A DNA stretch of 64,000 nt, taken from assembly GCA_963540815.1 (NCBI GenBank), contig CAUTQY010000007.1, positions 10,392 to 74,391 of the forward strand, given 5' to 3'. Origin of the DNA: Scybalousia_A sp963540815 (lineage in GTDB: Bacteria; Bacteroidota; Bacteroidia; Bacteroidales; P3). Each line of letters starts with the position of its first letter. Positions within the stretch are counted from its first letter, which is position 1. Positions 34,017 through 42,953 of the stretch are shown piece by piece. A model generated the notes under the pieces. That model worked only from the letters and a program-made list of their open reading frames with translations. It was not told the DNA's origin and did not search any database. The position numbers and the translations under genes are program-made.

Positions 34017-34715
34017 ATGAAAAAATATTTATCCGTTGTTTTTTGTCTGTTTCTTTTTTACACGGCAAACTCGCAAAGTAAGGAAAAAGAGTATGTGACG
34101 GACGTCCATGTTTTTGATTGCGGTTTGTATTATATGTACTTGAGTAGCAATGATAATATAAAAAATAGTGGTGTGTACGGTAAGGATAATTGGAATGGAA
34201 TAGGAATTTATTTATCAGGTGGTTTGTTTAATAGAAATAAAACAAGTTTGTTTTTGGATTTGGGTTTTGATATAGGTTGGTTTAAAGATGTTTTTATGTT
34301 TAATTTACCCTTATCCGTAAATGTGGGTTTTAACTTGTTTGATACTCCAAAAAATAATTCCAATCTCATGTTGCACGGAGGTATTGGATACTTTTTGGCT
34401 TCTTTGAGACAATACAAAAGGGGTAATATAGGAGGCTATGACCTGTATGAAGATGAACATTTGACTCAAAATTCTGCTTTTATACCACTGGGTATAAGGT
34501 TTTACCATAAGCTCATTTTTGTAGATTTTACCTATAGATTTAGATTTCTAAAAGGAAAAATAAAAATAGAATCCGACTCGGAGGAGGATTACGAATATTA
34601 TTACACGGTTTTTGATAATCTGACAAACAAAAGAGTAAGGATAGATACTCAAAATAACAGGATAAAAGATATAGATGTTTTTCCTTGGCGTATAACGATA
34701 GGTTTTTGTCTATAA
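34017..34715 (+). CDS. Outer-membrane protein, probable beta-barrel
   Basis: 232 residues. Signal peptide MKKYLSVVFCLFLFYTANSQ. The mature part shows beta-barrel strand patterns (KTSLFLDLGFDIGWF, LPLSVNVGFNLFD, MLHGGIGYFLASL, LIFVDFTYRFRFLKG) and ends in WRITIGFCL, an aromatic-rich final strand. No enzyme motif. It converges with the next gene at a 4-base gap and no terminator is seen. Confidence 0.65.
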   Translation: MKKYLSVVFCLFLFYTANSQSKEKEYVTDVHVFDCGLYYMYLSSNDNIKNSGVYGKDNWNGIGIYLSGGLFNRNKTSLFLDLGFDIGWFKDVFMFNLPLSVNVGFNLFDTPKNNSNLMLHGGIGYFLASLRQYKRGNIGGYDLYEDEHLTQNSAFIPLGIRFYHKLIFVDFTYRFRFLKGKIKIESDSEEDYEYYYTVFDNLTNKRVRIDTQNNRIKDIDVFPWRITIGFCL

Positions 34716-34719
34716 AACT

Positions 34720-35460
34720 TTATTTATTGTTTACTCCGTAGCCAAAGAGTGCAAAGTCGGATAGGGTAGGGTCAGAAGGAAAAATACTTTTCATTTTAAG
34801 GGTTATTTCTTTGGCTGTTTTGAAATCCGCTGTTTTTCTGTCGGTTAGTCCGAGTTGTTTTGCTTGATGGAAAACATGGGTATCTAAAGGAATAATCAAA
34901 TCTTCAACGGCAATTATATCCCATATTCCAAAATCCACAATACCGTCTTTTCTAATCATCCATCTTAGAAACATACACAATCGTTTGCAGGCGGAGTTTA
35001 TGTTTATCGGAATGCCTTTTACTCCTGTGAATAGTGATATTATAGTCTGCAAAACTTCTTCCGTTTTTGCTGTTTTATACTCCAACTTTTGTTTTAAAAC
35101 CTCTTGCATATCCTGTTCGCCTTCTCCTAAGATAAAATAAATATTGTATAGTTTTTGACAGAGGAGAAAAAAATCACCATAGGTATAAAATCTATATAAG
35201 TTACGGTTTTGATTTTTGTATTTATAAAATTTTTTGTTTTTTATGTACGAATAAGGAGAAGGCATGTTTTGAGCAAAATTATCCAAAATTTTAAGGAAAT
35301 TTTCTCTTTTGCCGTATGCTAACCATTGTGCTATGAAAGCAGATATTTCCACGTCTCTCCTTTCTTTGTATTTATGGGGAAAAGATATGGGGTCCGAGTG
35401 TATAAATGCTAATGTATTATACCTTGAAGCAAGTTTGTGAAAATAATCTTTATCTATCAT
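34720..35460 (-). CDS. TIGR02757/DUF2400 family protein
   Basis: 246 residues. The family signatures RRDVEISAFIAQWLAYGKRENFLKILDNF near the start, and a C-terminal IPLDTHVFHQAKQLGLTDRK...DPTLSDFALFGYGVN, are both present. The fold resembles helix-hairpin-helix DNA glycosylases (PLDTHV is like the HhH enzymes' catalytic-Asp region), but a function has not been established to my knowledge. Family length is normal. Confidence 0.85.
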   Translation of the reverse strand: MIDKDYFHKLASRYNTLAFIHSDPISFPHKYKERRDVEISAFIAQWLAYGKRENFLKILDNFAQNMPSPYSYIKNKKFYKYKNQNRNLYRFYTYGDFFLLCQKLYNIYFILGEGEQDMQEVLKQKLEYKTAKTEEVLQTIISLFTGVKGIPININSACKRLCMFLRWMIRKDGIVDFGIWDIIAVEDLIIPLDTHVFHQAKQLGLTDRKTADFKTAKEITLKMKSIFPSDPTLSDFALFGYGVNNK

Positions 35461-35469
35461 GACCTTACA

Positions 35470-35501
35470 AACGAAAAGACAAGGAACAAAAGCCTTGTTC
35501 C
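35470..35501 (-). terminator. Weak hairpin after the T9SS protein gene
   Basis: GGAACAA (35483-35489) pairs with TTGTTCC (35495-35501), with a competing ACAAGG/CCTTGT stem, and the minus strand then reads GTCTTTTCGTTT. A modest terminator at best. Confidence 0.4.
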
Positions 35502-35540
35502 CTGCCTTAATTATAAATTAAATTATAAACCAATAAATTT

Positions 35541-36725
35541 TTATTCAACAATAACTTTTTTGTTTACAACAACCCCGTCGCCGTATGCCTTAACAAAATA
35601 AGTTCCGTTATTTAGGTCGGATACAGGTATATTAACCGTGTTGGAATTTACGTTTGAGCTATAAACAACTTGTCCCAAAGCGTTGTAAAGTTCCACTTTG
35701 TTCATATTGACCTTTGAATTGATGTTCAAAGACTCTCTTACCGGGTTAGGATAAACCCGAATATTCATAAGCTCTGCAACATCGTTTAAGTTTGCATTTC
35801 CAAAAGTAAATACCGCATAAACAAAATCACCTTGCTCTTTGTTACCGTTTATAGGTAAAGCCCCCCATACATACTCTATTCCGTTTACATACTGTCCGTC
35901 CGAAGCAAAAAGATTCGTTGAAAAGTTTTCATTAACATCTCCGTCCCAATCAAAAGTAAAATTACTACTATATTGGGGGGAGCTTAACCAGTATGATAGA
36001 AAACGCATATATCCTTCTTCTTCCGATAGGTTATTTGCCACGGTAAAAACCCTTGCAAGAGAGTCTGAGTTCTCGGCACAGAAGAAATAAAATTGTCTTG
36101 TGTTGCTGTTGTTGACAACAGTCCAGTTTATCTCTCCTACTTCGGTATCATTATTATTTGTTACGGTTATGGTAGGAGTACCGCTTTTGGCAGAAGACGG
36201 AGTTGTGAAAGTAATGGAATCCAAAGTAAGTTGTGTCGTATCTTGGTTTATTGACAACACATATATCGTATAGGCAGTATTACCCCAAAGACCTACGAAC
36301 CCGTAGTCACCATCCACGGAATCAAAAAAATCCACTCCGTAAACACCGTATATGGAATTATAATATTTAGCATAGTTCAATAGATACTCTTCTACGGAAT
36401 TATAGGCAGAAGAGGTATCTACAAAATTTTCCAACATTCCGGCCGGATACATATCATAATAGAACCTATATGTCCCCCCTCCCTTGGTAATAGAGAATTG
36501 TACATCAAAACCTATTTCTGTTTTCGGTGTAGTTGTCGTATCGGAAGACTCGTGCTCCGTACTACAAGTAATTTCGCCTATAGTGGCGCTTACGAGACCG
36601 CTCTCTTTGTTTATGAATTTGTTAGAAATCAAACCGGTGCGTTCTCCTGCAGGTTTTAGAAAGTTCTGGGCCATAAGCCCAAAGGCCATAGCACACGCAA
36701 GTGCCAAAAATGCAATCCTTTTCAT
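35541..36725 (-). CDS. Secreted protein with T9SS type A sorting tail, otherwise unrecognised
   Basis: 394 residues. Signal peptide MKRIAFLALACAMAFGLMAQ. The middle, about residues 55-310, is Thr/Ser/Asn-rich beta structure without a catalytic motif I recognise. The tail from about 318 (MNIRVYPNPVRESLNINSKVNMNKVELYNALGQVVYSS...LNNGTYFVKAYGDG...KKVIVE) is a textbook T9SS type A domain. It is exported across the outer membrane; the cargo role is unknown. It has its own -7 box. Confidence 0.85.
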   Translation of the reverse strand: MKRIAFLALACAMAFGLMAQNFLKPAGERTGLISNKFINKESGLVSATIGEITCSTEHESSDTTTTPKTEIGFDVQFSITKGGGTYRFYYDMYPAGMLENFVDTSSAYNSVEEYLLNYAKYYNSIYGVYGVDFFDSVDGDYGFVGLWGNTAYTIYVLSINQDTTQLTLDSITFTTPSSAKSGTPTITVTNNNDTEVGEINWTVVNNSNTRQFYFFCAENSDSLARVFTVANNLSEEEGYMRFLSYWLSSPQYSSNFTFDWDGDVNENFSTNLFASDGQYVNGIEYVWGALPINGNKEQGDFVYAVFTFGNANLNDVAELMNIRVYPNPVRESLNINSKVNMNKVELYNALGQVVYSSNVNSNTVNIPVSDLNNGTYFVKAYGDGVVVNKKVIVE

Positions 36726-36780
36726 TTTAAATTTTGTTTTTTTATTTGTTAAACCAATAAACTACCCCTTTTAACGGTTG

Positions 36781-36788
36781 CAAAGTTA
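36781..36788 (-). promoter_or_regulatory. -7 promoter box for the T9SS protein gene at 35541
   Basis: TAACTTTG on the minus strand; a TTG (within GTTG) lies 18 bases upstream. Confidence 0.6.
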
Positions 36789-36834
36789 AGAATTCTTTTT
36801 ATACTGCAACAATTATTTTTAGTTTTTTTACATA

Positions 36835-36886
36835 AAACATTATAAGGTATAAAAATATAGGGTTTGTTTTATACCTCATAATGTTT
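36835..36886 (-). terminator. 20-bp stem hairpin after the gyrA-TPR unit
   Basis: Arms 36835-36854 and 36867-36886 pair at 19 of 20 positions around a 12-base loop. On the minus strand it follows the TPR stop by 14 bases and is followed by TTTTATG, a weak T-run. It probably serves as transcription terminator or RNA 3'-end stabiliser. Confidence 0.7.
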
Positions 36887-36900
36887 CAATGGCTATATTT

Positions 36901-38145
36901 TTATTGCGTTAAAGTGTTTAGTCTTTCGCTTACCTCAGTATACTTTATCTTATAAGCGTTCTTAGTTTCTTGGTCGGAATCCGAACGTGAGGAAAGTTGA
37001 GAATAAACGGTTTTCAAGGCTTTAAGTGTTTCAAAATCGTTTGGCTCAGTTTCCAATACCTTATTGTAGAAAGGTATGGATTTTTCAAAAAAGTCAAAAG
37101 AAGCTTTTTTATGAGCATTGTATTCCGCATCGTATTTTGGGTCCGGAGGTAGTTTGTCGGCCGCCTCTTTTTCATTAACAGCCTGATTATAATTCAAAAT
37201 ACCCAAACCTCTGTAAGCCTCTATTTGTTTAGGGTTTGCTGTTATGGATTTGTTGAAAAGCGCCTCTGCCTGTTGGACTTGATTTAGGTCTGTGTATATT
37301 TTCGCCACAGAATTGAGGGCAACAGGATTGTTTTCGTTTCCTTGCAAAAGTTCGTCTATAATCTTATTTGCCTCCTCGGTCTGATTTGCCCATATATAGG
37401 TTTGAGCCAAGGCCGATTTCAGATTTATGTTCATAGTGGTATCTTTGCTTGTCAAACGTATGCCTTTTTTGAGAGCATTGATAGCCTTTGTAGTGTCTTT
37501 TGCTTCCATATTTGAAGCATAGATTTTCAAATAAACATCTCCGTAAGTTGTGTTGAGTTTTGCCAATTCTCTATACAAAGTCATTTCTTTTTCTGGTTGC
37601 TTGAGCAAACGATAACAATCCGCTTGGTAATACTTGGCATCCAAAACCAAATTATTGTGTTTGGCAATTGTCGCATTTTCCGCAACATCGCCGAACTTTG
37701 TTTGTGCGGACTCGTATTTTTGATTGTTGTAGTCTGCAACTGCATACTTATAAGCATAGACACAAAGCACCTTCATAGCCTCTATGGAAGAGGACGTATA
37801 TTCGTGTTCGGTATCCATTGATATACATTTTTTCAAAAATTCCAAACCGCTGTTACAAAGTTGTTCTTTGCTTTCGGATATTTTCTTTAATTCTTTTTGG
37901 GTTTTTTTATCTGTATTTTCGTCCTCAAAAGCTTGTACTATCTGAGCGTAGATAACGCCGGCATAGTTCCAAGTTTTGGCTTCTTGGGAAGTTTTGTCAT
38001 CTTTCATAGCATCATCTATGTTTTGTTTTGCATTTAAAAGACGACCGTTTTTCATGTCAGAGTAAGCACTCTGCACTTTCATTGTTTGTGCCGACACCAA
38101 AGCTGTAATGCCCAAAAGTGCCATGAATAAAAAACTTCTTTTCAT
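36901..38145 (-). CDS. Tetratricopeptide-repeat protein, exported
   Basis: 414 residues. Signal peptide MKRSFLFMALLGITALVSAQ. At least five TPR-like helix pairs (for example SAQTKFGDVAENATIAKHNNLVLDAKYYQADC; AINALKKGIRLTSKD; AEALFNKSITANPKQIEAYRGLGILNY; SIPFYNKVLETEPNDFETLKAL). A periplasmic scaffold; no partner can be named. It begins 15 bases after gyrA and shares its promoter. Confidence 0.85.
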   Translation of the reverse strand: MKRSFLFMALLGITALVSAQTMKVQSAYSDMKNGRLLNAKQNIDDAMKDDKTSQEAKTWNYAGVIYAQIVQAFEDENTDKKTQKELKKISESKEQLCNSGLEFLKKCISMDTEHEYTSSSIEAMKVLCVYAYKYAVADYNNQKYESAQTKFGDVAENATIAKHNNLVLDAKYYQADCYRLLKQPEKEMTLYRELAKLNTTYGDVYLKIYASNMEAKDTTKAINALKKGIRLTSKDTTMNINLKSALAQTYIWANQTEEANKIIDELLQGNENNPVALNSVAKIYTDLNQVQQAEALFNKSITANPKQIEAYRGLGILNYNQAVNEKEAADKLPPDPKYDAEYNAHKKASFDFFEKSIPFYNKVLETEPNDFETLKALKTVYSQLSSRSDSDQETKNAYKIKYTEVSERLNTLTQ

Positions 38146-38160
38146 TGTCTTTAAATATTT

Positions 38161-40665
38161 TTAGTTATCCGTATTTTCTTCAATTTCCGTTCCATTATCA
38201 TTTTCTTCCTGCTCTTCCTGTTCGTGTTGAACTTTAGTAACGGCAGCTATGACATCATTATTTTTCAGATTTATGAGTTTTACTCCCTGTGTTGCCCTGC
38301 CCATAACTCTTACACTATTGACAGCCAAACGAATAGTTAGCCCCGAACGATTCATTATCATAAGGTCATCCTCGTCGGTAACATCTTTAATAGCAATAAG
38401 GTTACCGGTTTTTTCGGTTATACTTATGGTTTTTACTCCTTTTCCTCCTCTGTTTGTAATACGATACTCCTCTATTTCGCTACGTTTCCCGTAACCGTTT
38501 TCGGACACAACCATAATATTGCGTTCCATATCCTCTACGCATATCATACCTATAACCTCGTCGTTTGCGGTATCCAAACTTATAGCCTTGACCCCGCCGG
38601 CACTTCTTCCCATAGGGCGTACGCTTTGCTCGTTAAAACGTATACAACGTCCGCTCTTTATTGCCATCATTACCTCATTTTTGCCGTTGGTTAGTTTTGC
38701 TTCCAATAATTCGTCGTCCTCTCTTATGGTTAGGGCAATAATTCCCTTGTTTCTTGGGTGAGAATAAGCTTCCAAAGACGTTTTTTTTATGATACCTTTT
38801 TTGGTACAAAGTATTACATACTTGGAATTAACATAGTCTCCGTTTTTAAGGTCTTCCGTGTTGATAAAAGCCTTTACAAGTTCTCCCTCTTCTATTTGCA
38901 AAATATTTTGCAAAGGTCTGCCCTTACTTGTTTTTGTACCCTCCGGTATTTCATAAACACGTATCCAATGCAAACGTCCCCTGTTGGTAAACAGTAGCAT
39001 ATAGTCATGCATGGAGGCAACATAAACATATTCTATAAAGTCTTGTTCCCTTGTTGCAGAACCTTTGGAACCTTTGCCGCCTCTGTTTTGTATTTTGTAT
39101 TCACTAAGAGGTGTGCGTTTGATATAGCCCAAATGAGAAATAGTTATAACGACTTTTTCATTGGCTATCATATCCTCGATTCTAAAATCCTTAGAATTAA
39201 ATTCTATTTCACTTCTGCGATTATCACCGTATTTATCTTTGATTTGAAGCAATTCCTGTTTTACAACTTGCATCAAAACGTTTATATCTCCAAGTATTTC
39301 TTTGCATCGGTGGATAATGGCCGTTAAATTATCAAATTCTTGTTGAAGTTTTTCTCTTTCCAGTCCTGTAAGTTGTCCCAAACGCATTGCAACAATGGCG
39401 GAGGCCTGCAACTCGGAAAAATCCCATTTTTCCATCATTCCCTCTTTTGCCTCTTGAATACTCTTGGAAGAGCGTATCAAATCTATTATTTGGTCAATGA
39501 TATCCAAAGCCTTTAACAAGCCTTCAACAATATGTATTCTCTCTTCGGCTTTTTTGAGTTCGTATTGAGTACGTCTTTGTGTTACCTCTTTTCTGTGGTC
39601 TACGAAAACGGTGATAATATCTTTTAGATTCAAAAGTTTCGGTCTTCCGTTAACCAAGGCAATATTGTTGATGGAAAAAGAAGATTGCAATTCTGAGTAT
39701 TGATATAGTTTGTTGAGTACTACTTTTGCGATGGCATCACGTTTTAGCTTATAAACTATACGAATACCATCCTTGTTACTTTCGTCCTTTATTTGTGAAA
39801 TACCTTCTATTTTTTTTTCATTTACAAGCTCGGCCTGATGTTTTATCATATCAGACTTGCAAACCTCGTACGGAATAGAAGTAACAACTATTTGTTCGTT
39901 ATCACCATGTTTGCTTGTTTCTATGTTTGCGTGCCCTCGTATAACAACCTGACCGCGTCCTGTGTTATAAGCCTGCCTTACTCCTTCGTACCCGTAAATA
40001 ATACCGCCTGTGGGAAAATCCGGAGCCTTTATATGTTGCATAAGTTCTTCTATGCTTATATCCTTGTTGTCTATGTAGGCAACGATACCGTCTATGGATT
40101 CGGTCAAGTTGTGCGGAGCCATGTTGGTAGCCATACCTACTGCTATACCACTGGAACCGTTAACCAAAAGAGCGGGTATTTTGGTGGGTAAAACCGTAGG
40201 CTCATGCAAAGAATCGTCAAAGTTATTTTGAAAATCTACTGTATCCTTATCTATGTCTGCCAATAGTTCGGAGGTTATTTTTGACATACGAGCCTCCGTA
40301 TAACGCATGGCAGCAGGTGGGTCCAAATCTATACTACCAAAATTTCCTTGTCCGTTTACCAAAGGGTAACGCATTGCCCAAGGCTGAGCCATTCTAACCA
40401 TTGCACCATATACTGAGGAGTCTCCATGTGGGTGATATTTACCGAGAACCTCTCCCACTATTCTGGCGGATTTTTTATGCTTGGTATTATAATACATACC
40501 CATGTCATCCATAGCAAAAACTATTCTACGATGAACGGGTTTCATTCCGTCTCTTGCATCGGGCAAAGCACGAGCAACAATAACACTCATAGCATAGTCT
40601 ATAAACGCCCGTTGTACTTGTTTGCCAATATCTACTCTTTGTATCCTTGAATTTTGTTCGTCCAT
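38161..40665 (-). CDS. gyrA: DNA gyrase subunit A
   Basis: 834 residues. Catalytic Tyr122 in AAMRYTEARM, at the same number as in E. coli. The quinolone region reads HPHGDSSVYGAMVRMAQ, so position 83 is Ser and position 87 Gly (E. coli has Asp). The segment before the Tyr, SIDLDPPAAMRY, differs from the usual SxDGD.xAAMRY. The C-terminal beta-pinwheel starts with the GyrA box-like QNRGGKGSKGS, followed by repeated blades, and ends in an acidic tail (EEQEENDNGTEIEENTDN). Introduces negative supercoils with GyrB. Parent gene of a unit with the TPR protein. Confidence 0.96.
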   Translation of the reverse strand: MDEQNSRIQRVDIGKQVQRAFIDYAMSVIVARALPDARDGMKPVHRRIVFAMDDMGMYYNTKHKKSARIVGEVLGKYHPHGDSSVYGAMVRMAQPWAMRYPLVNGQGNFGSIDLDPPAAMRYTEARMSKITSELLADIDKDTVDFQNNFDDSLHEPTVLPTKIPALLVNGSSGIAVGMATNMAPHNLTESIDGIVAYIDNKDISIEELMQHIKAPDFPTGGIIYGYEGVRQAYNTGRGQVVIRGHANIETSKHGDNEQIVVTSIPYEVCKSDMIKHQAELVNEKKIEGISQIKDESNKDGIRIVYKLKRDAIAKVVLNKLYQYSELQSSFSINNIALVNGRPKLLNLKDIITVFVDHRKEVTQRRTQYELKKAEERIHIVEGLLKALDIIDQIIDLIRSSKSIQEAKEGMMEKWDFSELQASAIVAMRLGQLTGLEREKLQQEFDNLTAIIHRCKEILGDINVLMQVVKQELLQIKDKYGDNRRSEIEFNSKDFRIEDMIANEKVVITISHLGYIKRTPLSEYKIQNRGGKGSKGSATREQDFIEYVYVASMHDYMLLFTNRGRLHWIRVYEIPEGTKTSKGRPLQNILQIEEGELVKAFINTEDLKNGDYVNSKYVILCTKKGIIKKTSLEAYSHPRNKGIIALTIREDDELLEAKLTNGKNEVMMAIKSGRCIRFNEQSVRPMGRSAGGVKAISLDTANDEVIGMICVEDMERNIMVVSENGYGKRSEIEEYRITNRGGKGVKTISITEKTGNLIAIKDVTDEDDLMIMNRSGLTIRLAVNSVRVMGRATQGVKLINLKNNDVIAAVTKVQHEQEEQEENDNGTEIEENTDN

Positions 40666-40778
40666 TCACATTAGTTATTAAAGTAAGAGATATTTTTTTG
40701 CTTCCCTGTGTGCAGAAGAAGGATATAAAATATATCTTTGAACAAAAATCTCTTTACAGTGTAAAAAAATAACGTTTG

Positions 40779-40809
40779 CAAAGTTACACAAAATATTAAA
40801 ACGAGCAAA
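40779..40809 (-). promoter_or_regulatory. Promoter of gyrA
   Basis: On the minus strand TTTG (40809-40806), exactly 19 bases, TAACTTTG (40786-40779). Leader of about 105 bases. Confidence 0.82.
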
Positions 40810-40900
40810 AATTAAAACTGCAAAAATCGCTGTAAACCGACAAATTAGCCCTTAGAATTGATTTTTGAAAAATAAAGTTGCGTAAATAAGAAAGGGAAAA

Positions 40901-41722
40901 TTAAAAACTGTTAATCAAATCTTTTATTTTTTTTAATTTCACCAATAAGGCTTCAACCTCAGATAATTTCAACATATTTTTTCCGTCACTCTTGGCTTTA
41001 TCGGGATTCGGATGGACTTCCATAAAAATACCGTCTGCTCCGACACTAATGGCTGCCCTTGCTATCGTTTCTATCATTTTTGGGTCACCGCCCGAAACGC
41101 CTATTGTTTGATTTGGCTTTTGCAAAGAGTGTGTGATGTCCATAACCACGGGACAAGCAAAATTTTTCATTATCGGTATGCTTCTAAAATCTACTACAAG
41201 GTCTTGGTAACCGAAAAAAGTACCTCTATCCGTAAGCATGACTTTATTGTTGCCGGATTGCAGAACTTTATCTAAGGTGAAATTCATGCTTTCGGCAGAC
41301 AAAAATTGTCCTTTTTTGATATTGACTATTTTTTGACTTTTGGCGGCACAAACCAAAAGGTCGGTCTGTCTGCACAGAAAAGCGGGTATTTGTAATATAT
41401 CGGCAACCTCGGAGGCGAAATCAACTTCACCGCATTCGTGCACATCGGTAATTATGGAGAGGTCGTAACGTTTTTTTATCTCACTTAGAACATTTAACGC
41501 TTTTTTATCCCCTATACCTGTAAAAGAATCCAAACGAGAACGATTCGCTTTGCGATAGGAAGCCTTAAAAACAAAAGGTATTTGCAGTCTTTTAGTTATA
41601 TCTTTCAATTGTTCTGCAATGTCAAAAGGAGTGCTTTCGTCTTCTATAACACAAGGTCCTGCCAAAAGAAAAAAAGTATCGGATTTTGTAAGTGTATTGT
41701 ATAATTTCGTTATGCTGTTCAT
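40901..41722 (-). CDS. kdsA: 3-deoxy-8-phosphooctulonate synthase (KDO-8-P synthase)
   Basis: 273 residues. AGPCVIEDE (Cys24) near the start, FVFKASYRKANRSRLDSFTGIG, TDVHE and DITHSLQKPNQ are all KdsA signatures. Joins PEP and arabinose 5-phosphate on the way to the Kdo of lipid A-core. Cys24 where E. coli KdsA has Asn marks the metal-dependent class (as in Aquifex). No other Kdo gene adjoins it. Confidence 0.95.
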   Translation of the reverse strand: MNSITKLYNTLTKSDTFFLLAGPCVIEDESTPFDIAEQLKDITKRLQIPFVFKASYRKANRSRLDSFTGIGDKKALNVLSEIKKRYDLSIITDVHECGEVDFASEVADILQIPAFLCRQTDLLVCAAKSQKIVNIKKGQFLSAESMNFTLDKVLQSGNNKVMLTDRGTFFGYQDLVVDFRSIPIMKNFACPVVMDITHSLQKPNQTIGVSGGDPKMIETIARAAISVGADGIFMEVHPNPDKAKSDGKNMLKLSEVEALLVKLKKIKDLINSF

Positions 41723-41767
41723 TATAGTCCTATTTGTATGAATACGTTAAAATTTAAAAATTTATTG

Positions 41768-41775
41768 TAATTTTG
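41768..41775 (+). promoter_or_regulatory. -7 promoter box for the small protein at 41807
   Basis: TAATTTTG, 31 bases before the ATG. Confidence 0.45.
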
Positions 41776-41806
41776 ACCTTTAAAAATATTTATTTGTATG
41801 TAACAA

Positions 41807-42067
41807 ATGAAATTTTATGCAAAGATGGGGAAAAAAAATAACATTCAGGATAACAAATACAAATTAATACCAATAAAACTTTCGGCAAAGGATGCCGTAT
41901 TGCTAAAAAGATACTGCGAATTAAATAATTTCTCTCCCAAAATAATTCTTAAAAAAATTATACGTGATTTTCTGGTAGAGAATGTAAACATGCCCGATGA
42001 AGAGATAAAAAACCAACTCTCTTTGTGGGGTAGAGAAACCGACCTCTTTGATTTTTTGAAGGATTAA
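41807..42067 (+). CDS. Small protein, 86 residues, function unknown
   Basis: ATG at 41807; a second ATG at 41825 (MGKKNN) is also possible. Basic N-terminus, then YKLIPIKLSAKDAVLLKRYC, a likely beta strand plus helix, and ...KIILKKIIRDFLVENV, ending acidic with LFDFLKD. The strand-helix-helix order is like ribbon-helix-helix regulators, but I cannot assign it. It is convergent with the Sua5/YrdC gene across 18 bases. Confidence 0.6.
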   Translation: MKFYAKMGKKNNIQDNKYKLIPIKLSAKDAVLLKRYCELNNFSPKIILKKIIRDFLVENVNMPDEEIKNQLSLWGRETDLFDFLKD

Positions 42068-42085
42068 TAAAGAACTTTTATGCCT

Positions 42086-42637
42086 TTATCTTATTTGTTT
42101 GGCCCCGCCGTCGGTAATCATAAAAATAAGTGAAGGCTTACAGATAGATAAATCTTCTCTGTTTTCCAATGAAACATAGTCCGCAAGTTTGAGAAAATTT
42201 TTGTCTATTTGAGAAAAATTTTGTGGAGAGGAATATCCGGAAAAATTGGCAGAGGTACTGATAATAGGACTATCAAATTCAATAAACAATCTTTGCAAAA
42301 AATCATTTTTAGGCAGGCGTATTCCTATATACTCGTTGGAGGAAAGATATTTCAAGGGAAGATTTCTGCTGTTGGGATAGAGAATAGTCAAAGGTATATT
42401 TTCCTTCTCATATTTTTCCATAAGGCAGATAGCTTGCGGTGGTATGTTTTCAACGTATTTTGAAAGCATATCCTTGTCTCTCATCAAAATGATAAAACTT
42501 TTGGTGTTGTCCCTGCCTTTAATGTTTTTTACTTTTTTTACTGCTTCAATATTAAGAGCACTGCAACCTATCCCCCAAATCGTATCGGTCGGATAAATTA
42601 AAGTTTTGCCTTGTTTGAGAATTTCTGCCTCTATCAT
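42086..42637 (-). CDS. Sua5/YciO/YrdC family, threonylcarbamoyl-AMP synthase
   Basis: 183 residues. Motif IYPTDTIWGIGCSALNIEAVKKVKNIKGRDNTKSFIIL is the family's substrate-binding start; GIRLPKNDFLQRL and SPIISTSANFSG close the active site. It makes threonylcarbamoyl-AMP for the t6A base at tRNA position 37; TsaD, which uses it, is at 62157. YrdC-length, without the Sua5 C-terminal domain. The paralogue YciO could look similar, so the symbol is left blank. Confidence 0.88.
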   Translation of the reverse strand: MIEAEILKQGKTLIYPTDTIWGIGCSALNIEAVKKVKNIKGRDNTKSFIILMRDKDMLSKYVENIPPQAICLMEKYEKENIPLTILYPNSRNLPLKYLSSNEYIGIRLPKNDFLQRLFIEFDSPIISTSANFSGYSSPQNFSQIDKNFLKLADYVSLENREDLSICKPSLIFMITDGGAKQIR

Positions 42638-42649
42638 TGTTTTGTTCCA

Positions 42650-42925
42650 TCAAGGATTGTACATGGTTTTGTCGTAGAAATTGAGAATATCAATACAGAT
42701 TCTCCTCATAGTAGTAGCTGGGCTTTGCCTGTTTATTGATATTGCCTCCGTATAGGAGTCTATCGCCGGTTGCCATTGTTCTTGTTTTTTATAGACATTG
42801 CCACGCAAATACCAAAGAGTATCATCCTTCGGGTATGTTTTTATCAACTCTTCGCATATGTAAAGCGCTTTATCATACTCTTCTCTATCTGTCAAAAGTC
42901 TTATTTGTTTATATTTCTCTTGCAT
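42650..42925 (-). CDS. Short TPR protein
   Basis: 91 residues; two TPR units, KYKQIRLLTDREEYDKALYICEELIKTYPKDD and TLWYLRGNVYKKQEQWQPAIDSYTEAISINRQSP, then a helix. No signal peptide, so cytoplasmic. It begins 28 bases after the T9SS type B gene and ends 12 bases before the YrdC-family gene, in one direction. Possible scaffold; partner unknown. Confidence 0.75.
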   Translation of the reverse strand: MQEKYKQIRLLTDREEYDKALYICEELIKTYPKDDTLWYLRGNVYKKQEQWQPAIDSYTEAISINRQSPATTMRRICIDILNFYDKTMYNP

Positions 42926-42953
42926 GTTATACGGTCACATTTGGAGATAAACA

